Shown one piece after another: positions 30,071 through 40,223 of a DNA stretch of 64,000 nucleotides. Source of the DNA: Flavobacteriaceae bacterium EG-1 (GTDB lineage: Bacteria; Bacteroidota; Bacteroidia; Flavobacteriales; Flavobacteriaceae); contig NZ_WJPK01000005.1 in assembly GCF_009649685.1 (NCBI RefSeq), positions 186,001 to 250,000 on the forward strand, in the 5' to 3' direction. The translations under genes were made by a program, and so were the position numbers. The stretch's first letter is position 1. Each line of letters starts with the position of its first letter. Under the pieces are notes generated by a model, which saw nothing but the letters and a program-made list of their open reading frames with translations, made no database searches and was not told where the DNA came from.

Positions 30071-31408
30071 TTATAAACTAACTTCCCAACCTTTCGCATA
30101 TTCCCTACTCCATAAATCCAGTGCTTTAATATCTAGCATTCTACCTGTTTTACTGTCGATATCAAAACTATTACCTATTCTGTAAGCGACATTACCAAAA
30201 TGCACCAAAGCCATACTTTTTGAAGCATCATCAATTGGGGCTTGTAGATTTTCTTTACCTCTTATTGTTTCAAAAAAATTCTGTACATGCAAAGTGGTCA
30301 TTCCCCCACCACCACCAAGTTGAATACCACCTTCTTTAGTCTTGGCTTTTACGGTTTTTACTTCTTTTCCTTCTCTATCGAATAATTTATATAAATCACG
30401 ATTTACATAAACACTACCTTCGCTACCGTATATAATTGTTCCTCTACCAGCACCATAAGTGTTATATCCGTTTCTACTTTTACCATCCCATTGTATAGTC
30501 GTTCCGTTATCAAACTTAAAGGTAGCTTCCATAGTATCATACATTTCCCAACCATCATTTATAAAAGCTGTTTTAGCACCATCAACTGAAACATGATTCG
30601 GAAAATCTACTTGTAATGCCCAGCGGGCTACATCTAATTCGTGTGTTCCATTATTTCCCAACTCACCAGTACCATAATTCCATCCGTACCAATGCCAATT
30701 ATAATTCCATGTTTCGGAAGTATAGTCTCGCCTAACCGAAGGGCCTTGAAACAATTCCCAGTCTAAACCAGTAGGAACAGCTGCCGGTTTTTGCAATGGC
30801 ACCTCACCTCTTTTGTTACTAAAAAAAGCAAGTGCTTTGAATGGTGTTCCAATTATTCCATTATGTATTTCCTTGATTATGTCAATTGTATGTTGGGCAG
30901 AACGTTGTTGATTACCCATTTGCACAACACGATTGTACTTTTTTTGGGCCGCAACCAACAATTCATTTTCTGCCATATTATGACTACATGGTTTCTCTAC
31001 GTAAACATGCTTACCTTCTTTAAGTGCCATAATAGAACCTGGAGCATGCCAATGATCGGGAGTAAGATTAAAAAAAGCATCCACATTTTTATCCGCAAGT
31101 ACTTTTCTAATATCATTTTCGAGCTTAGGAGTATAGTTTAATCGTGAAGCTATTTTTCTTGCCGCTTTCAAACGTTGACTTTCCATGACATCACAAAGAA
31201 ATACAAGTTCTACATTATTCTTTTTTATTTCGATAGGCGTGTACATAGCACTAACACGACGACCTAAGCCCGCAATAGCTACTTGAATTCTATCATTGGC
31301 ACCAATGATTTTTCTATAGCTCTTAGCTGTTAGACTTGGGCTACTGAATATAGCCCCGGTTGTGCCCAATGCAGTTTTCTGTATAAAACTCCTTCTAGAT
31401 GTATTCAT
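30071..31408 (-). CDS. Gfo/Idh/MocA-family oxidoreductase with Tat signal
   Basis: A 445-residue NAD(P)-dependent oxidoreductase. The N-terminus MNTSRRSFIQKTALGTTGAIF is a twin-arginine signal, so it works in the periplasm with bound cofactor. The Rossmann motif VAIAGLGRR follows, and the conserved VYVEKPCSHN holds the catalytic EKP lysine. WHAPG and GTHELDVARWA belong to the substrate-binding half. Such secreted enzymes act on sugars or glycosides, some by transient C3 oxidation of a glycoside; the substrate here is unknown. It lies 18 bases after the DUF1593-type gene and 25 bases before the sulfatase start. Confidence 0.88.
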   Translation of the reverse strand: MNTSRRSFIQKTALGTTGAIFSSPSLTAKSYRKIIGANDRIQVAIAGLGRRVSAMYTPIEIKKNNVELVFLCDVMESQRLKAARKIASRLNYTPKLENDIRKVLADKNVDAFFNLTPDHWHAPGSIMALKEGKHVYVEKPCSHNMAENELLVAAQKKYNRVVQMGNQQRSAQHTIDIIKEIHNGIIGTPFKALAFFSNKRGEVPLQKPAAVPTGLDWELFQGPSVRRDYTSETWNYNWHWYGWNYGTGELGNNGTHELDVARWALQVDFPNHVSVDGAKTAFINDGWEMYDTMEATFKFDNGTTIQWDGKSRNGYNTYGAGRGTIIYGSEGSVYVNRDLYKLFDREGKEVKTVKAKTKEGGIQLGGGGGMTTLHVQNFFETIRGKENLQAPIDDASKSMALVHFGNVAYRIGNSFDIDSKTGRMLDIKALDLWSREYAKGWEVSL

Positions 31409-31426
31409 ATTTATAGTTCTTTATTT

Positions 31427-33442
31427 TTATTTATTGTTTTTAATATAATCTAGTAATATGCTTTTGATATCCGAAACTTTTCCTTGCTGCAAGCCGCCAT
31501 TGGTAGCACCGGTAATCCAATAGATTACCATTCCTGCGTCGGAACAGTCCCACTTTCCTTTTTGAAAAGTGACCACGTCATCTACCTCAGCTATTTTTCC
31601 AAGCAGCCATACCCACTGTATTCTTGGATCGGAATGGTTTTTAGCCCAATCCCATTTTTCGAGGGACACTTTTAGGTTGACATTTTGATCCGGAATACGG
31701 ACTTCCTCCACCCCGAATTCCAAAATCTGCTGCCAGGTATAAAAATCACCTGCATCATCATTGGCCGGATGATGTGTGACTACCTTGACATATTTGTGTT
31801 TTGATTTTTTGGAGGCATCCAAGGCGAGACCTATGATATCTGGTTCACCAGCTTCAACAATCCATAAAGGATCTTCTGCTGTTGAGGCATTAATTGCCTT
31901 TGTCAAATCCTTTACGGTTTCATCTTGTTGCCATTTGGCATCAAAAAAAGTCAAGTCGTCAAACCCGCCCCACCGCCTCGCAGTGACATCACAGGCCGTC
32001 TGCATTAAAGCATGTCTTTCTTTCTCGGCCCTTTCAGAAATCCGTTCAACCCTTTCCAGGTCACAGCTATGGGAGTAATGCACCAATCTGTCTTCTAGTC
32101 CCGTCGCACGAAGTAAGGAGATGGAAACTGCCGTACCTCCAAGATCATCAGGGTCGGGCGAATTACCATCTGCAACGATCGCAATACGCCCAGCAGGCGG
32201 ATTTATCGAGGGAATCCCAGTAGTATCAGACATAAAAGCATTATCCAAAACAGCATTTTTAACTGTTTCACCTTTACCCACTGGGGTAAAAATTAGTCCG
32301 GCCCAACGGGCCCTTGCCCATTCTTTGCCATCGGCACTTCCGATTTTAGCAGTCACTTTTATAGCATCGCCTTTTTTCAGTTCAACGTACTTCCATACCG
32401 CATTGAAATTACTGCCCTCGTCGAACATTTTTAAGGTCGTTGCAGGGGAAAAAGAACCCAATTCCGTATCGTTAATAGTCACGGTAAAATTAGATTGCCC
32501 ATCGTTTTCACCAACACCTACGAACACTACATCATACGCACCACTTTTAAAGTTGAAGGTTGTTGTAGTTTTCGCTTCCTTTTGTTTATTTGGATTTATG
32601 GCAAGCCATCTTCTTCCGGCATCCCTGTAGAATCCGGTTCCCTCAACAGGAAAATCATCCACTGGCAAGGTTTTGTTTTCAACAATAGAAGTGCCTATAC
32701 GCTGAAAATAAGAAGGTTCCGGCCAATTGATTACCACCCTCGGCCCATTATCTTTGGGGACGTAATTCTTGTCTTTTGTTAAAATGAATTTATCAAATTC
32801 GAAACCATCTTCACGCATGCTGAATTGAATATCATGAATACCGCTTTCTGCGATATCCAAATAGATTTCGTGAGGCACACCACAATGCACTTCTTTTGTT
32901 CTTTGTTTGCTGGCCCATGTCCATTCGTTTTTTCCATCGCACCATTGCATGCGCTGGCCATGCCCCGGCCACTTACCGTTCAATCCCACATGAATCCCAT
33001 TATCTTCACCACCTGTGCTGAATGCCCGTACCCAAACATAATAACGACCTGGATCATTGATTTTTACCTTGTAATGCAGCATAGCCATTTTGCCCGGTTC
33101 ATTGGAAAAATTCTCACCTCGAATCAAAGAATCAGCGTGCGTAACCCGGGTATCAGGTAAAATTTCTAAATACGTATAGTTACTTGCACTACCACTATGG
33201 TTTTCATCTTCATCGTGCCCAACTTCTGGAGTTTCGTGCCTAGTTGTTCGATACCATTGACGTATTTCAGATTTACTTTGTTTGTAGAAGTATTCTGCCT
33301 CTACGGCAACTTGACCATTCTTTTCTTCAAAGACATTGTTTTTATCAATTATCGGAGCTATTAATTTGGTTTCCTGAGCATTGGACGTCAACCCTAAAAA
33401 GGTCAAAGCAATCATTCCAAAAACCAGAGATTTAGTCTTCAT
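31427..33442 (-). CDS. Secreted nucleoside-hydrolase-like (DUF1593) protein with N-terminal GH115-C-type module
   Basis: A 671-residue exported protein (signal peptide ending TSNAQ). Residues about 40-230 resemble the GH115 C-terminal/CBM-like beta module (QVAVEAEYFY, PGRYYVWVRAF, KFILTKDKNYVP), then a second beta region to about 400. From about residue 415 the DUF1593-like fold begins with RIAIVADGNSPDPDDLGGTAVSISLLRATGL, where the Asp cluster matches the calcium site of nucleoside hydrolases. It probably cleaves a glycosidic bond in an algal glycan, but no activity can be named. It sits in the minus-strand operon between a sulfatase and the Gfo/Idh/MocA gene. Confidence 0.7.
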   Translation of the reverse strand: MKTKSLVFGMIALTFLGLTSNAQETKLIAPIIDKNNVFEEKNGQVAVEAEYFYKQSKSEIRQWYRTTRHETPEVGHDEDENHSGSASNYTYLEILPDTRVTHADSLIRGENFSNEPGKMAMLHYKVKINDPGRYYVWVRAFSTGGEDNGIHVGLNGKWPGHGQRMQWCDGKNEWTWASKQRTKEVHCGVPHEIYLDIAESGIHDIQFSMREDGFEFDKFILTKDKNYVPKDNGPRVVINWPEPSYFQRIGTSIVENKTLPVDDFPVEGTGFYRDAGRRWLAINPNKQKEAKTTTTFNFKSGAYDVVFVGVGENDGQSNFTVTINDTELGSFSPATTLKMFDEGSNFNAVWKYVELKKGDAIKVTAKIGSADGKEWARARWAGLIFTPVGKGETVKNAVLDNAFMSDTTGIPSINPPAGRIAIVADGNSPDPDDLGGTAVSISLLRATGLEDRLVHYSHSCDLERVERISERAEKERHALMQTACDVTARRWGGFDDLTFFDAKWQQDETVKDLTKAINASTAEDPLWIVEAGEPDIIGLALDASKKSKHKYVKVVTHHPANDDAGDFYTWQQILEFGVEEVRIPDQNVNLKVSLEKWDWAKNHSDPRIQWVWLLGKIAEVDDVVTFQKGKWDCSDAGMVIYWITGATNGGLQQGKVSDIKSILLDYIKNNK

Positions 33443-33499
33443 TTTCTTTTCGTTTTAATACTGTCTTGCTATACAGTACTTAGAGTATAGCAATTTTTA

Positions 33500-34954
33500 T
33501 TACCAATGTTCAATCAAAAAATAATCTTCTTCCTTTAATGTATTAAGCAAAGAATCAGGAATAGTTCTAACATTGTTGTTTTGGTCCATTTTGAACCCAT
33601 TGGCGGTAAGTATTGGCATGTTCCCCAATTCATCATTCAAGAAATCACCTTGTTCCTCCATCCAACGGAACATTTCCTTTCGCAGCCTATTTTTTATTTC
33701 CTGTAATTCCGAATCCTCGATTAGATTCTTTTGCTCAAAAGGGTCGTTTTGCGTATCGTATAATTCCTCAAAAGGTTCATCTTTAAATTTTTCCGCACCC
33801 CTTCGAATAAAAATATTGACGTTCGTTTTATCTCCTAAATTTTCATCCAGGACTTCAATTGAATTAAAATTTCTGATGTATTTGTAGCGTTTATCACGAA
33901 CCATTCTTGACGGAAAAACTTCAGCATTCAGGATGTTCTGATTTGTTCTGACCCCATAAACATATTTGTGAATTTCAGCATCCTGCCCTTTAAGCAGTGA
34001 CAAAAAGCTTTTGCCGTCCATATCAGATGCTGGTGTTCCTCCTGCCATTTCAATAAATGTAGGGAGCACATCCGTGTAGTGAATCAACTGATTCGATATC
34101 GTTCCCGCTTTGATAACATCTGGCCATCGCGCTACGAACGGAACTTTCAAACCAACGTCTTTTACCGTAAACTTTCCCGACACCCCGTGATCAGCACTAT
34201 AAATAAATAGTGTATTTCTATCCAGATGTTTTCCTACTAAATCTAGGACCAATTCCAGCTGTCGATTGTCTTCCTCGATACTTATGTAATACCCAGCCTT
34301 CATCTTCACAAAAGATGCATCACTCTTTTTACGTGCATTGAAGGGATAAAACTTGATATTTTCAGCCTTTGCGTCAGGGACATCAAAATATTTTCCGTGG
34401 GGATATTTTGACGTGATAAACATGCAAAAGGGCTTTTTGGCATGTTTAAAATAATGGGCAATGCTGTCTAAGGGAATATATTCTCTTGGAACCCCTGCTT
34501 TTGGAACCGGCTCCCATTCCCTATTCCAGTCGTAAACACTCGCGGGTTTAACATGGCTCTTTCCGGCAAGTACCACCTCATAACCTAATTTTTGCATGTG
34601 TGATGTGGCACTTTTAATATCAGGCTTTGTTTTGGTATGATTGGCAAAACAGCCATTTTTGAGCGGGTATTTACCCGTGAAAAGTTGAGCTCTGCTTGGG
34701 GCACATATAGCTTGACCCGTAAAAGCATTTTCGAATAGCATACCTTCTTTCGCCAAGCGGTCTACTGCCGGAGTATATACTTTCTCATTGCCATAGCAGC
34801 CATAGTCATAGATATCTTGATCATCGGCTAAATAGAAAACTATGTTTGGTTGCTTTGATTGAACTTTTTCCTTTTTGGCTTTGTTTTCCTTTTGTTCGAC
34901 TTTACAAGCCAGAAGAAAAATTCCTGATAGAACAAAAAGGAATGCACACTTCAT
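33500..34954 (-). CDS. S1-family sulfatase, lipoprotein (CAPSR motif)
   Basis: A 484-residue sulfatase with a lipoprotein signal (GIFLLAC, Cys at 17). The maturation motif is C84-A-P-S-R88-AQLFTG. Metal-binding residues are in NIVFYLADDQD and FIYSADHGVSG. It lacks a fused second domain. It starts 13 bases after the stop of the sulfatase-rhamnosidase fusion, so it is the second gene of that operon. The sulfate position it attacks cannot be told from sequence. Confidence 0.9.
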   Translation of the reverse strand: MKCAFLFVLSGIFLLACKVEQKENKAKKEKVQSKQPNIVFYLADDQDIYDYGCYGNEKVYTPAVDRLAKEGMLFENAFTGQAICAPSRAQLFTGKYPLKNGCFANHTKTKPDIKSATSHMQKLGYEVVLAGKSHVKPASVYDWNREWEPVPKAGVPREYIPLDSIAHYFKHAKKPFCMFITSKYPHGKYFDVPDAKAENIKFYPFNARKKSDASFVKMKAGYYISIEEDNRQLELVLDLVGKHLDRNTLFIYSADHGVSGKFTVKDVGLKVPFVARWPDVIKAGTISNQLIHYTDVLPTFIEMAGGTPASDMDGKSFLSLLKGQDAEIHKYVYGVRTNQNILNAEVFPSRMVRDKRYKYIRNFNSIEVLDENLGDKTNVNIFIRRGAEKFKDEPFEELYDTQNDPFEQKNLIEDSELQEIKNRLRKEMFRWMEEQGDFLNDELGNMPILTANGFKMDQNNNVRTIPDSLLNTLKEEDYFLIEHW

Positions 34955-34967
34955 AGCTATCCAATTT

Positions 34968-37900
34968 CTAAAACGAATTGATTTTCAATTGAATAGTATG
35001 CTTGCCAGGTGAGAGTCTGATAGACTCAAAAGCGGGAGGCACCTTTTCGCCGTTGTGGATGAAATCTTTTCCTTCGAGATTGTTTAAGGAAAATTCCGCA
35101 ACCATATTACCCGGTATCTCAATTTCATAGGTTTGAAGCCTAGGACCGTTGTGGGTGAATTTTCCTTTGATGGTGCCCCGTACTGTTGGTACTTCAATGG
35201 TACTCGATTTCAGCTTGCTCATCTGCGGCTTAATTGTGGCTATGCCGAATCCAGGAGTTTTTGGTTTTATTCCCCATAAACCTCTTGGAATTACATTTGC
35301 TGGTACGGCGCCCCAAGCATGGTTCCAATCCAGATTATTCTTATATTTATTATCCCATGCTTCCAAGGTAATCGTCGAACCACTACGAATCATGTTGTAC
35401 CAACTTCGGTCACTGGTATCAATCAATAAATCTAATGCATAGTCCGCCTCTCCTGCGTTATAAAGTCCGTCCATTAAAAACTGAGATCCATACACACTAC
35501 AGGCCATACCTCTGGATTTCACGAAGTCAACCACGGAATCAAAGTGCTCTTCAGGCACCAGACCAAAGGCCAATGGCATCATGTTAGCGTGCAACGAAGC
35601 GTGGTCCGTTCCTATTCCGTCGACATAAACACCCCGTTCTATATCAAACATTTGTTCATTGACCGCTTTTTTAGCTTTTGCAGCTCGCAGCTCAAAGTCT
35701 AAAACTTCTTGTGTCTTGCCAAGAATGCGGGCAAACTCGGCCATGATTTTCATGTTCTCGTAAAAGAAAGCGTTGATTACGGTACTATAAGGTTGGAAAA
35801 CAAATCCATCACGTTCACCCGGTGTCGTGCTCCCGTTAAAATTGGCAGGGGGCCAATCAACAATATCCGTCAGCGGTTTTTTGTAGCCATCTGGAAAGCC
35901 CAGTTTACGCATAAATTCCCGATCCACTTTTGTAGAGGTAATCAAACCATCTTCATTAGACAATTCGTAAAGTGATTTGTGTTTTAAGGCTTCGTAGTAG
36001 CGTTCAATTAATTCGGTATTACCAGTATACATGTAATCCGCATGGATCAACAAAGGCACATGCTGTTGCCATTCGGTAGGCCATGTCGGGTTTTTCATAA
36101 AATACTCTATCGTACGTCTTCCTATGGCAAATTCTCGATCGGTGGTGTAATGGCTCAATTGATTTAAATACGCATCAGCCTCATACGGGATACGCTCTCT
36201 ATCTCCATCAACATATAAGCCATTAAATGTTGTCGCTTTTATTGAATACTTGCATAAATCCCATACCTGATTTAAAATGACATTGTCACTTTCAAAGCTG
36301 CTGGCACTTTCATCCCAATAGGTATGGAAAGCCAATTGTTCAACATTTTCGCCAGTTAGCGTTTCTTGTGCGCCCTCTATTTCTGCATATCGAAAGGGCA
36401 CAAGCGGCGGAAACCCATCTGGAAGGGCAATAGCCTGATTGGCCCTTGTATTTCGCTCGTTCTTTTGTACCTCTATCTGGTATTTTGTTTGACCCGGTTT
36501 TACATCGACTTTTATTTCTTGATATCTGATATTGCTTTTTGCCGGTGGGGTTCTGTTTACATTTCCATCCTCGTTTACCATCTCACCGACCCTAATGGTC
36601 AAGGTATGCGGTGTTTTTGCATCATAAGTAAAATCCATCGTTGCAAAAGCGGCTTTCCCAAAGTCAATAAAATAAAAGTCGCCTCTTTTTTCAAATAAGA
36701 CCGGCTTTACTTTCGTAGTGATAAACTTATTTTCGGTCGAAACAATGTAGCTATCGCTTTTTCCCGTAGTAAAACTTTGAACATTTGAATAGTCGACAAG
36801 ACGATTTTCTTCATCCCAAATTCTTACCTTCCAGTAATAGGTCTTACCAACTTCTAATGGCTCACCGGAATATTCCACATCGGTAGATGAATTTGAAGCT
36901 ACTCGCTTAGTATCCCAAATATTGCCATTGTTACTATCGATAATCGATTGACTTGACGCTACCAAAATTTGATAGGCCGATTGAAATTTTGAACCTAGCG
37001 GTACCGTCCATCCAAACTCGGGTTTGAGGTCGAATATCTCGACTTTGGTTTCCGGAGACCTAATCAACTCAACAGTCAAATCGGTTGGGGCAGCCCGATA
37101 GGCATCACTATATTTTACAATCAAGGTATCCGTGGATTTTCTGAAGGCTTTCAGTTTTTGTGCAAAAGCCGGATCTTTTGCGAGGTTATTGATTTCTTGC
37201 GGATCTTTCTTTAAATTGTATAGTTCCTCAATAGTTTTATCGTTTACGTAACGGAAATATTTCCAGTCTTTTGTTCGAACCCCTTCACTGGGCGGAATAT
37301 TCACAAAATCCCAAATATGCTCAATCAATACAGTGTCACGTTCAAAGTCTTTTGTCCTATTACCGGCTATAGGCATTAAGCTTTTTCCTTGCCAAGTATT
37401 TGGTTGTTGAATTCCCGCCAAATCTAAAATGGTGCAAGGCACATCAATATTCAAGGCTAAGGCATCACTATCTTTTTGCTTCTTTTGTCTCGGGTCAAAA
37501 ACGATAAGTGGAACTCGGACGGAGTTGTCGTACATCAACCATTTACCCGCAAATTGTCGTTCTCCCAAAAAGTAACCGTTATCACCCATTAGGATGATGA
37601 CCGTATTTTTATCAAGTCCCTTTTTCTTAAGTTCTTCCCTGATTTTTGAAATTTCACGGTCAATTCCCGAAAGCATGCGATAGTAGCCCTTAACGCTATG
37701 CTGATATTTTTCGGGTGTATCATAGCGCCACATCCAACGCAATCTATTAAAACCATCACGTACAATTTTCGGTTGTGCTTCGAAGTATTTATCCTCACCT
37801 AGCTCAGGACCTGGAATTGTCATATTTTGTAACAAAGCGTCTGATTCTTCTTGCCAAAAATATTGATCCTCTGCTGGGTCATGAGCATGGGGCGCACTAA

Positions 37901-38495
37901 AACTTAAAGAAAGGCAAAAAGGTTTTTTAGTATCTGATTGTGCAATATAGTCCAATGCCTTTTGACCCGTATACCTTGTAAGGTGTACAGAATCTTTGCC
38001 TAATGTTTTGTAATAATACCCTCTTCGGTCAGGATAGGCATTGTTGCGATCATAAGATTCGTATTCGTCGAATTGTTTCTCTAGATTATTGTATCGAACA
38101 CCATACTTACCGTAGAACGCAGTCTTATAACCATTCTCCTTTAAGATTCTCGGATAGGAGTTTGTCATATATTCCTCACGGATATTTCCTGTCTGAAAAT
38201 TAAAGTTATGCGTCCGTTCATATAGCCCTGTTAAAATACTCGCTCTACTTGCGGCACAAATAGGCGTAGTAACCATGGCATTTTTAAAATAGGTGCCTTC
38301 TTTCGCTAGTTTGTCCATTTCTGGAGTGGATATGAAATCATTACCTGCATAACCTAAGGCACTGTAGCGCTGATCATCGGTAAGAATAAATATGATATTG
38401 GGTTTTTTATAGCCCTGTACGTATGTAGATTTTTGTGCCCTAATTGGCAGAAATATTAAAAATGTAATAATAATTATTGTAATTCTAATTTTCAT
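34968..38495 (-). CDS. Bimodular sulfatase - GH78-like alpha-L-rhamnosidase
   Basis: A 1175-residue exported protein, with the start taken at ATG 38495 ([21 protein letters not shown]) because an upstream in-frame ATG would put 14 residues before the signal peptide. Residues about 30-480 are an S1 sulfatase with C80-A-A-S-R84-ASILTG, a CxAxR variant that sulfatase-maturing enzymes are known to accept. Residues about 500 to the end follow the GH78 plan: FNIII-like [13 protein letters not shown], then [16 protein letters not shown] as the counterpart of the catalytic acid motif, and [11 protein letters not shown] as candidate base region. I recall a similar sulfatase-rhamnosidase protein in the Formosa agariphila ulvan locus. 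It would desulfate and release rhamnose in one polypeptide. Confidence 0.9.
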   Translation of the reverse strand: MKIRITIIIITFLIFLPIRAQKSTYVQGYKKPNIIFILTDDQRYSALGYAGNDFISTPEMDKLAKEGTYFKNAMVTTPICAASRASILTGLYERTHNFNFQTGNIREEYMTNSYPRILKENGYKTAFYGKYGVRYNNLEKQFDEYESYDRNNAYPDRRGYYYKTLGKDSVHLTRYTGQKALDYIAQSDTKKPFCLSLSFSAPHAHDPAEDQYFWQEESDALLQNMTIPGPELGEDKYFEAQPKIVRDGFNRLRWMWRYDTPEKYQHSVKGYYRMLSGIDREISKIREELKKKGLDKNTVIILMGDNGYFLGERQFAGKWLMYDNSVRVPLIVFDPRQKKQKDSDALALNIDVPCTILDLAGIQQPNTWQGKSLMPIAGNRTKDFERDTVLIEHIWDFVNIPPSEGVRTKDWKYFRYVNDKTIEELYNLKKDPQEINNLAKDPAFAQKLKAFRKSTDTLIVKYSDAYRAAPTDLTVELIRSPETKVEIFDLKPEFGWTVPLGSKFQSAYQILVASSQSIIDSNNGNIWDTKRVASNSSTDVEYSGEPLEVGKTYYWKVRIWDEENRLVDYSNVQSFTTGKSDSYIVSTENKFITTKVKPVLFEKRGDFYFIDFGKAAFATMDFTYDAKTPHTLTIRVGEMVNEDGNVNRTPPAKSNIRYQEIKVDVKPGQTKYQIEVQKNERNTRANQAIALPDGFPPLVPFRYAEIEGAQETLTGENVEQLAFHTYWDESASSFESDNVILNQVWDLCKYSIKATTFNGLYVDGDRERIPYEADAYLNQLSHYTTDREFAIGRRTIEYFMKNPTWPTEWQQHVPLLIHADYMYTGNTELIERYYEALKHKSLYELSNEDGLITSTKVDREFMRKLGFPDGYKKPLTDIVDWPPANFNGSTTPGERDGFVFQPYSTVINAFFYENMKIMAEFARILGKTQEVLDFELRAAKAKKAVNEQMFDIERGVYVDGIGTDHASLHANMMPLAFGLVPEEHFDSVVDFVKSRGMACSVYGSQFLMDGLYNAGEADYALDLLIDTSDRSWYNMIRSGSTITLEAWDNKYKNNLDWNHAWGAVPANVIPRGLWGIKPKTPGFGIATIKPQMSKLKSSTIEVPTVRGTIKGKFTHNGPRLQTYEIEIPGNMVAEFSLNNLEGKDFIHNGEKVPPAFESIRLSPGKHTIQLKINSF

Positions 38496-38577
38496 AAAAA
38501 TGATATTTTCCAAATAAGATAAAATCTTAATTTCCATAGAAAACTAAGATATTATACATTCTTTAAAATGGCTTCTT

Positions 38578-38623
38578 CAAACTTATGTTTTTAAGAGCAA
38601 TTGGCTATCCTGTGCTGTGCTGT
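38578..38623 (-). promoter_or_regulatory. Rhamnose-locus operator and promoter for the 38495-28291 operon
   Basis: On the minus strand ACAGCACAGC and ACAGGATAGC (38604-38623) precede a perfect TANNTTTG box (TAAGTTTG, 38578-38585) at the standard 22-base offset. The leader to the chosen start is about 80 bases. Confidence 0.75.
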
Positions 38624-38710
38624 GTTCGAAAAAATTGGCATTTTATTTTAGATAAAACACTACAGATTAAGCCTTTTGAAAATATCTTAAAAAAAATTCA
38701 ATTCATTACT

Positions 38711-39277
38711 TTATGATATTTCTTTTAATTTATTTATTATTTCAGAAACAGACATTCTTTTGGTATAATTTGCTTCGATATGTGCTGCTTCAATTACAGA
38801 ATTAGTATTTATAATAAAAGTTGCGGGAACAGGAAGTGTTGTGGAACCGTCACCATTTAATTTTGTCAAGTCTCGTCTTTTATGATAATCTTCACCAGGA
38901 TCAAACTGTAAATTATACGCTTTAATAACCTTCTGATTTGCATCACTTAATACTTCAAAATCCAATTCATTTTTCTCTTTAATAGTCAATGCGCTATCAG
39001 GACTTTGAGGGCTAATTGCAAATAATGACGCTCCATACGACTTAATTTTAGGTAGGTTTTTCTGAACTTCTCTTAAATCTAAATTACAAATTGGACACCA
39101 TTCTCCTCGGTAAAATTTTACAATTACAATTCCATCTTTAAGTGCATTTGATAATGAAACCTTTTTTCCTAGCGCATTTGGCAAAATAAAATCAGGCGCC
39201 TTATCTCCAACTGCTAATCCTTTTATTTTAGCAGCATTTGCAACTACTAGTTTTTGAAAATCTTGTAATTCACTCAT
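38711..39277 (-). CDS. AhpC/TSA-family peroxiredoxin
   Basis: A 188-residue thioredoxin-fold peroxidase. The active site is FYRGEWCPICNLDL with C61 and C64 (CxxC spacing, so C61 may be peroxidatic and C64 resolving, or the pair may act thioredoxin-like). It reduces peroxides in the cytoplasm; no signal peptide is present. It is a single gene on the minus strand downstream of a long non-coding stretch and shows no rhamnose-locus operator, so it is probably unrelated to the polysaccharide genes around it. Confidence 0.9.
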   Translation of the reverse strand: MSELQDFQKLVVANAAKIKGLAVGDKAPDFILPNALGKKVSLSNALKDGIVIVKFYRGEWCPICNLDLREVQKNLPKIKSYGASLFAISPQSPDSALTIKEKNELDFEVLSDANQKVIKAYNLQFDPGEDYHKRRDLTKLNGDGSTTLPVPATFIINTNSVIEAAHIEANYTKRMSVSEIINKLKEIS

Positions 39278-40223
39278 AGTTTTTATATTATCTCAACTTA
39301 AGTTGAATGGATTAGGATTATTAAACTTAATCTATGTAAAAATAGATTATTGTGGTAAATGCACTTCGTTTTTAACCATTAATTTCCTAGTACAATATGA
39401 TCAAATATTTCCAAATATTATTATTTATATAGTTCATGATTATTAATCTCATCTTTAATTAGCTAAAAACCAAATCATAAAAAATACTCTTGAACTTAAG
39501 TTTAAATAATATTATACATTACAAATTTTACACCCTTTTGCTACGATAATTTATTCAATTTAAAAGGGATAAAAGTAACTTTACTTCTTCATGTTGTTCA
39601 ATATTTTTTGCTCGCACCTTTTTTAAATTAACTTTTTAAAAGACATAAGAATAAAACTTATAATAATATTTCAGTTTTGGATCTTCATAGGAAGATGAGA
39701 GATGGACATGAATTTTCACTTTTAAGTAGCATGTCAATTTTCATTACAATTCATCATTCTTTATTACATAGTTCCCAAAATGTAGTAGACGATTATCAAG
39801 AACCCTAAATTGAAGTTCATACCAATATTATATCATATTTTTGAATTTAAACAATAAGAACCTCCTTTGATTAAACCGATATTGTTAAGTACTAATGAAA
39901 TCTGTCCTATCATCCAAAAACAACGTAATTATAATTGAATTCTTAAGTTCAAATTAATAGTTATAACCCCCTGTTACTAATTTTCGATATTTTAATTTAT
40001 ATTTCAACTATTGTATAATATTAATGATCAAAATTAACATTTACTAAAACTCTTTAAACGGCTTCATAAAATTATATTAAAATTTCTGTTAAAGATGACT
40101 AAGTAACAAGCACGACATGTATTTTGTGAAATAGAAAAAAAGTATTTCTTCTAATTACTACAATTACGGGCTAATATTTAAAGATTGACTACATTTATTA
40201 AATTCCTAATATTTTTATTACAT
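39278..40223. other. Long AT-rich stretch without a recognisable gene
   Basis: About 950 bases between the peroxiredoxin and GntR genes. Only very short frames occur on either strand, with frequent stops. No tRNA, repeat array or operator repeat of the local type is visible. It might be the remnant of a decayed gene or carry a non-coding RNA, but nothing in it supports either. Confidence 0.6.

Noticed and set aside
32121-32630. 169-codon plus-strand frame
   Set aside because: It is antisense to the clearly coding DUF1593-type gene and reads as a shadow frame.
33460-33480. Possible eighth CAGGA-type operator (GCAAGACAGT on the minus strand, flanked by TACTGT/ACAGTA) upstream of the DUF1593-type gene
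   Set aside because: The core has a G-to-A change, and the standard offset would put the -7 box inside the start codon with no TANNTTTG match; kept out of the regulon.
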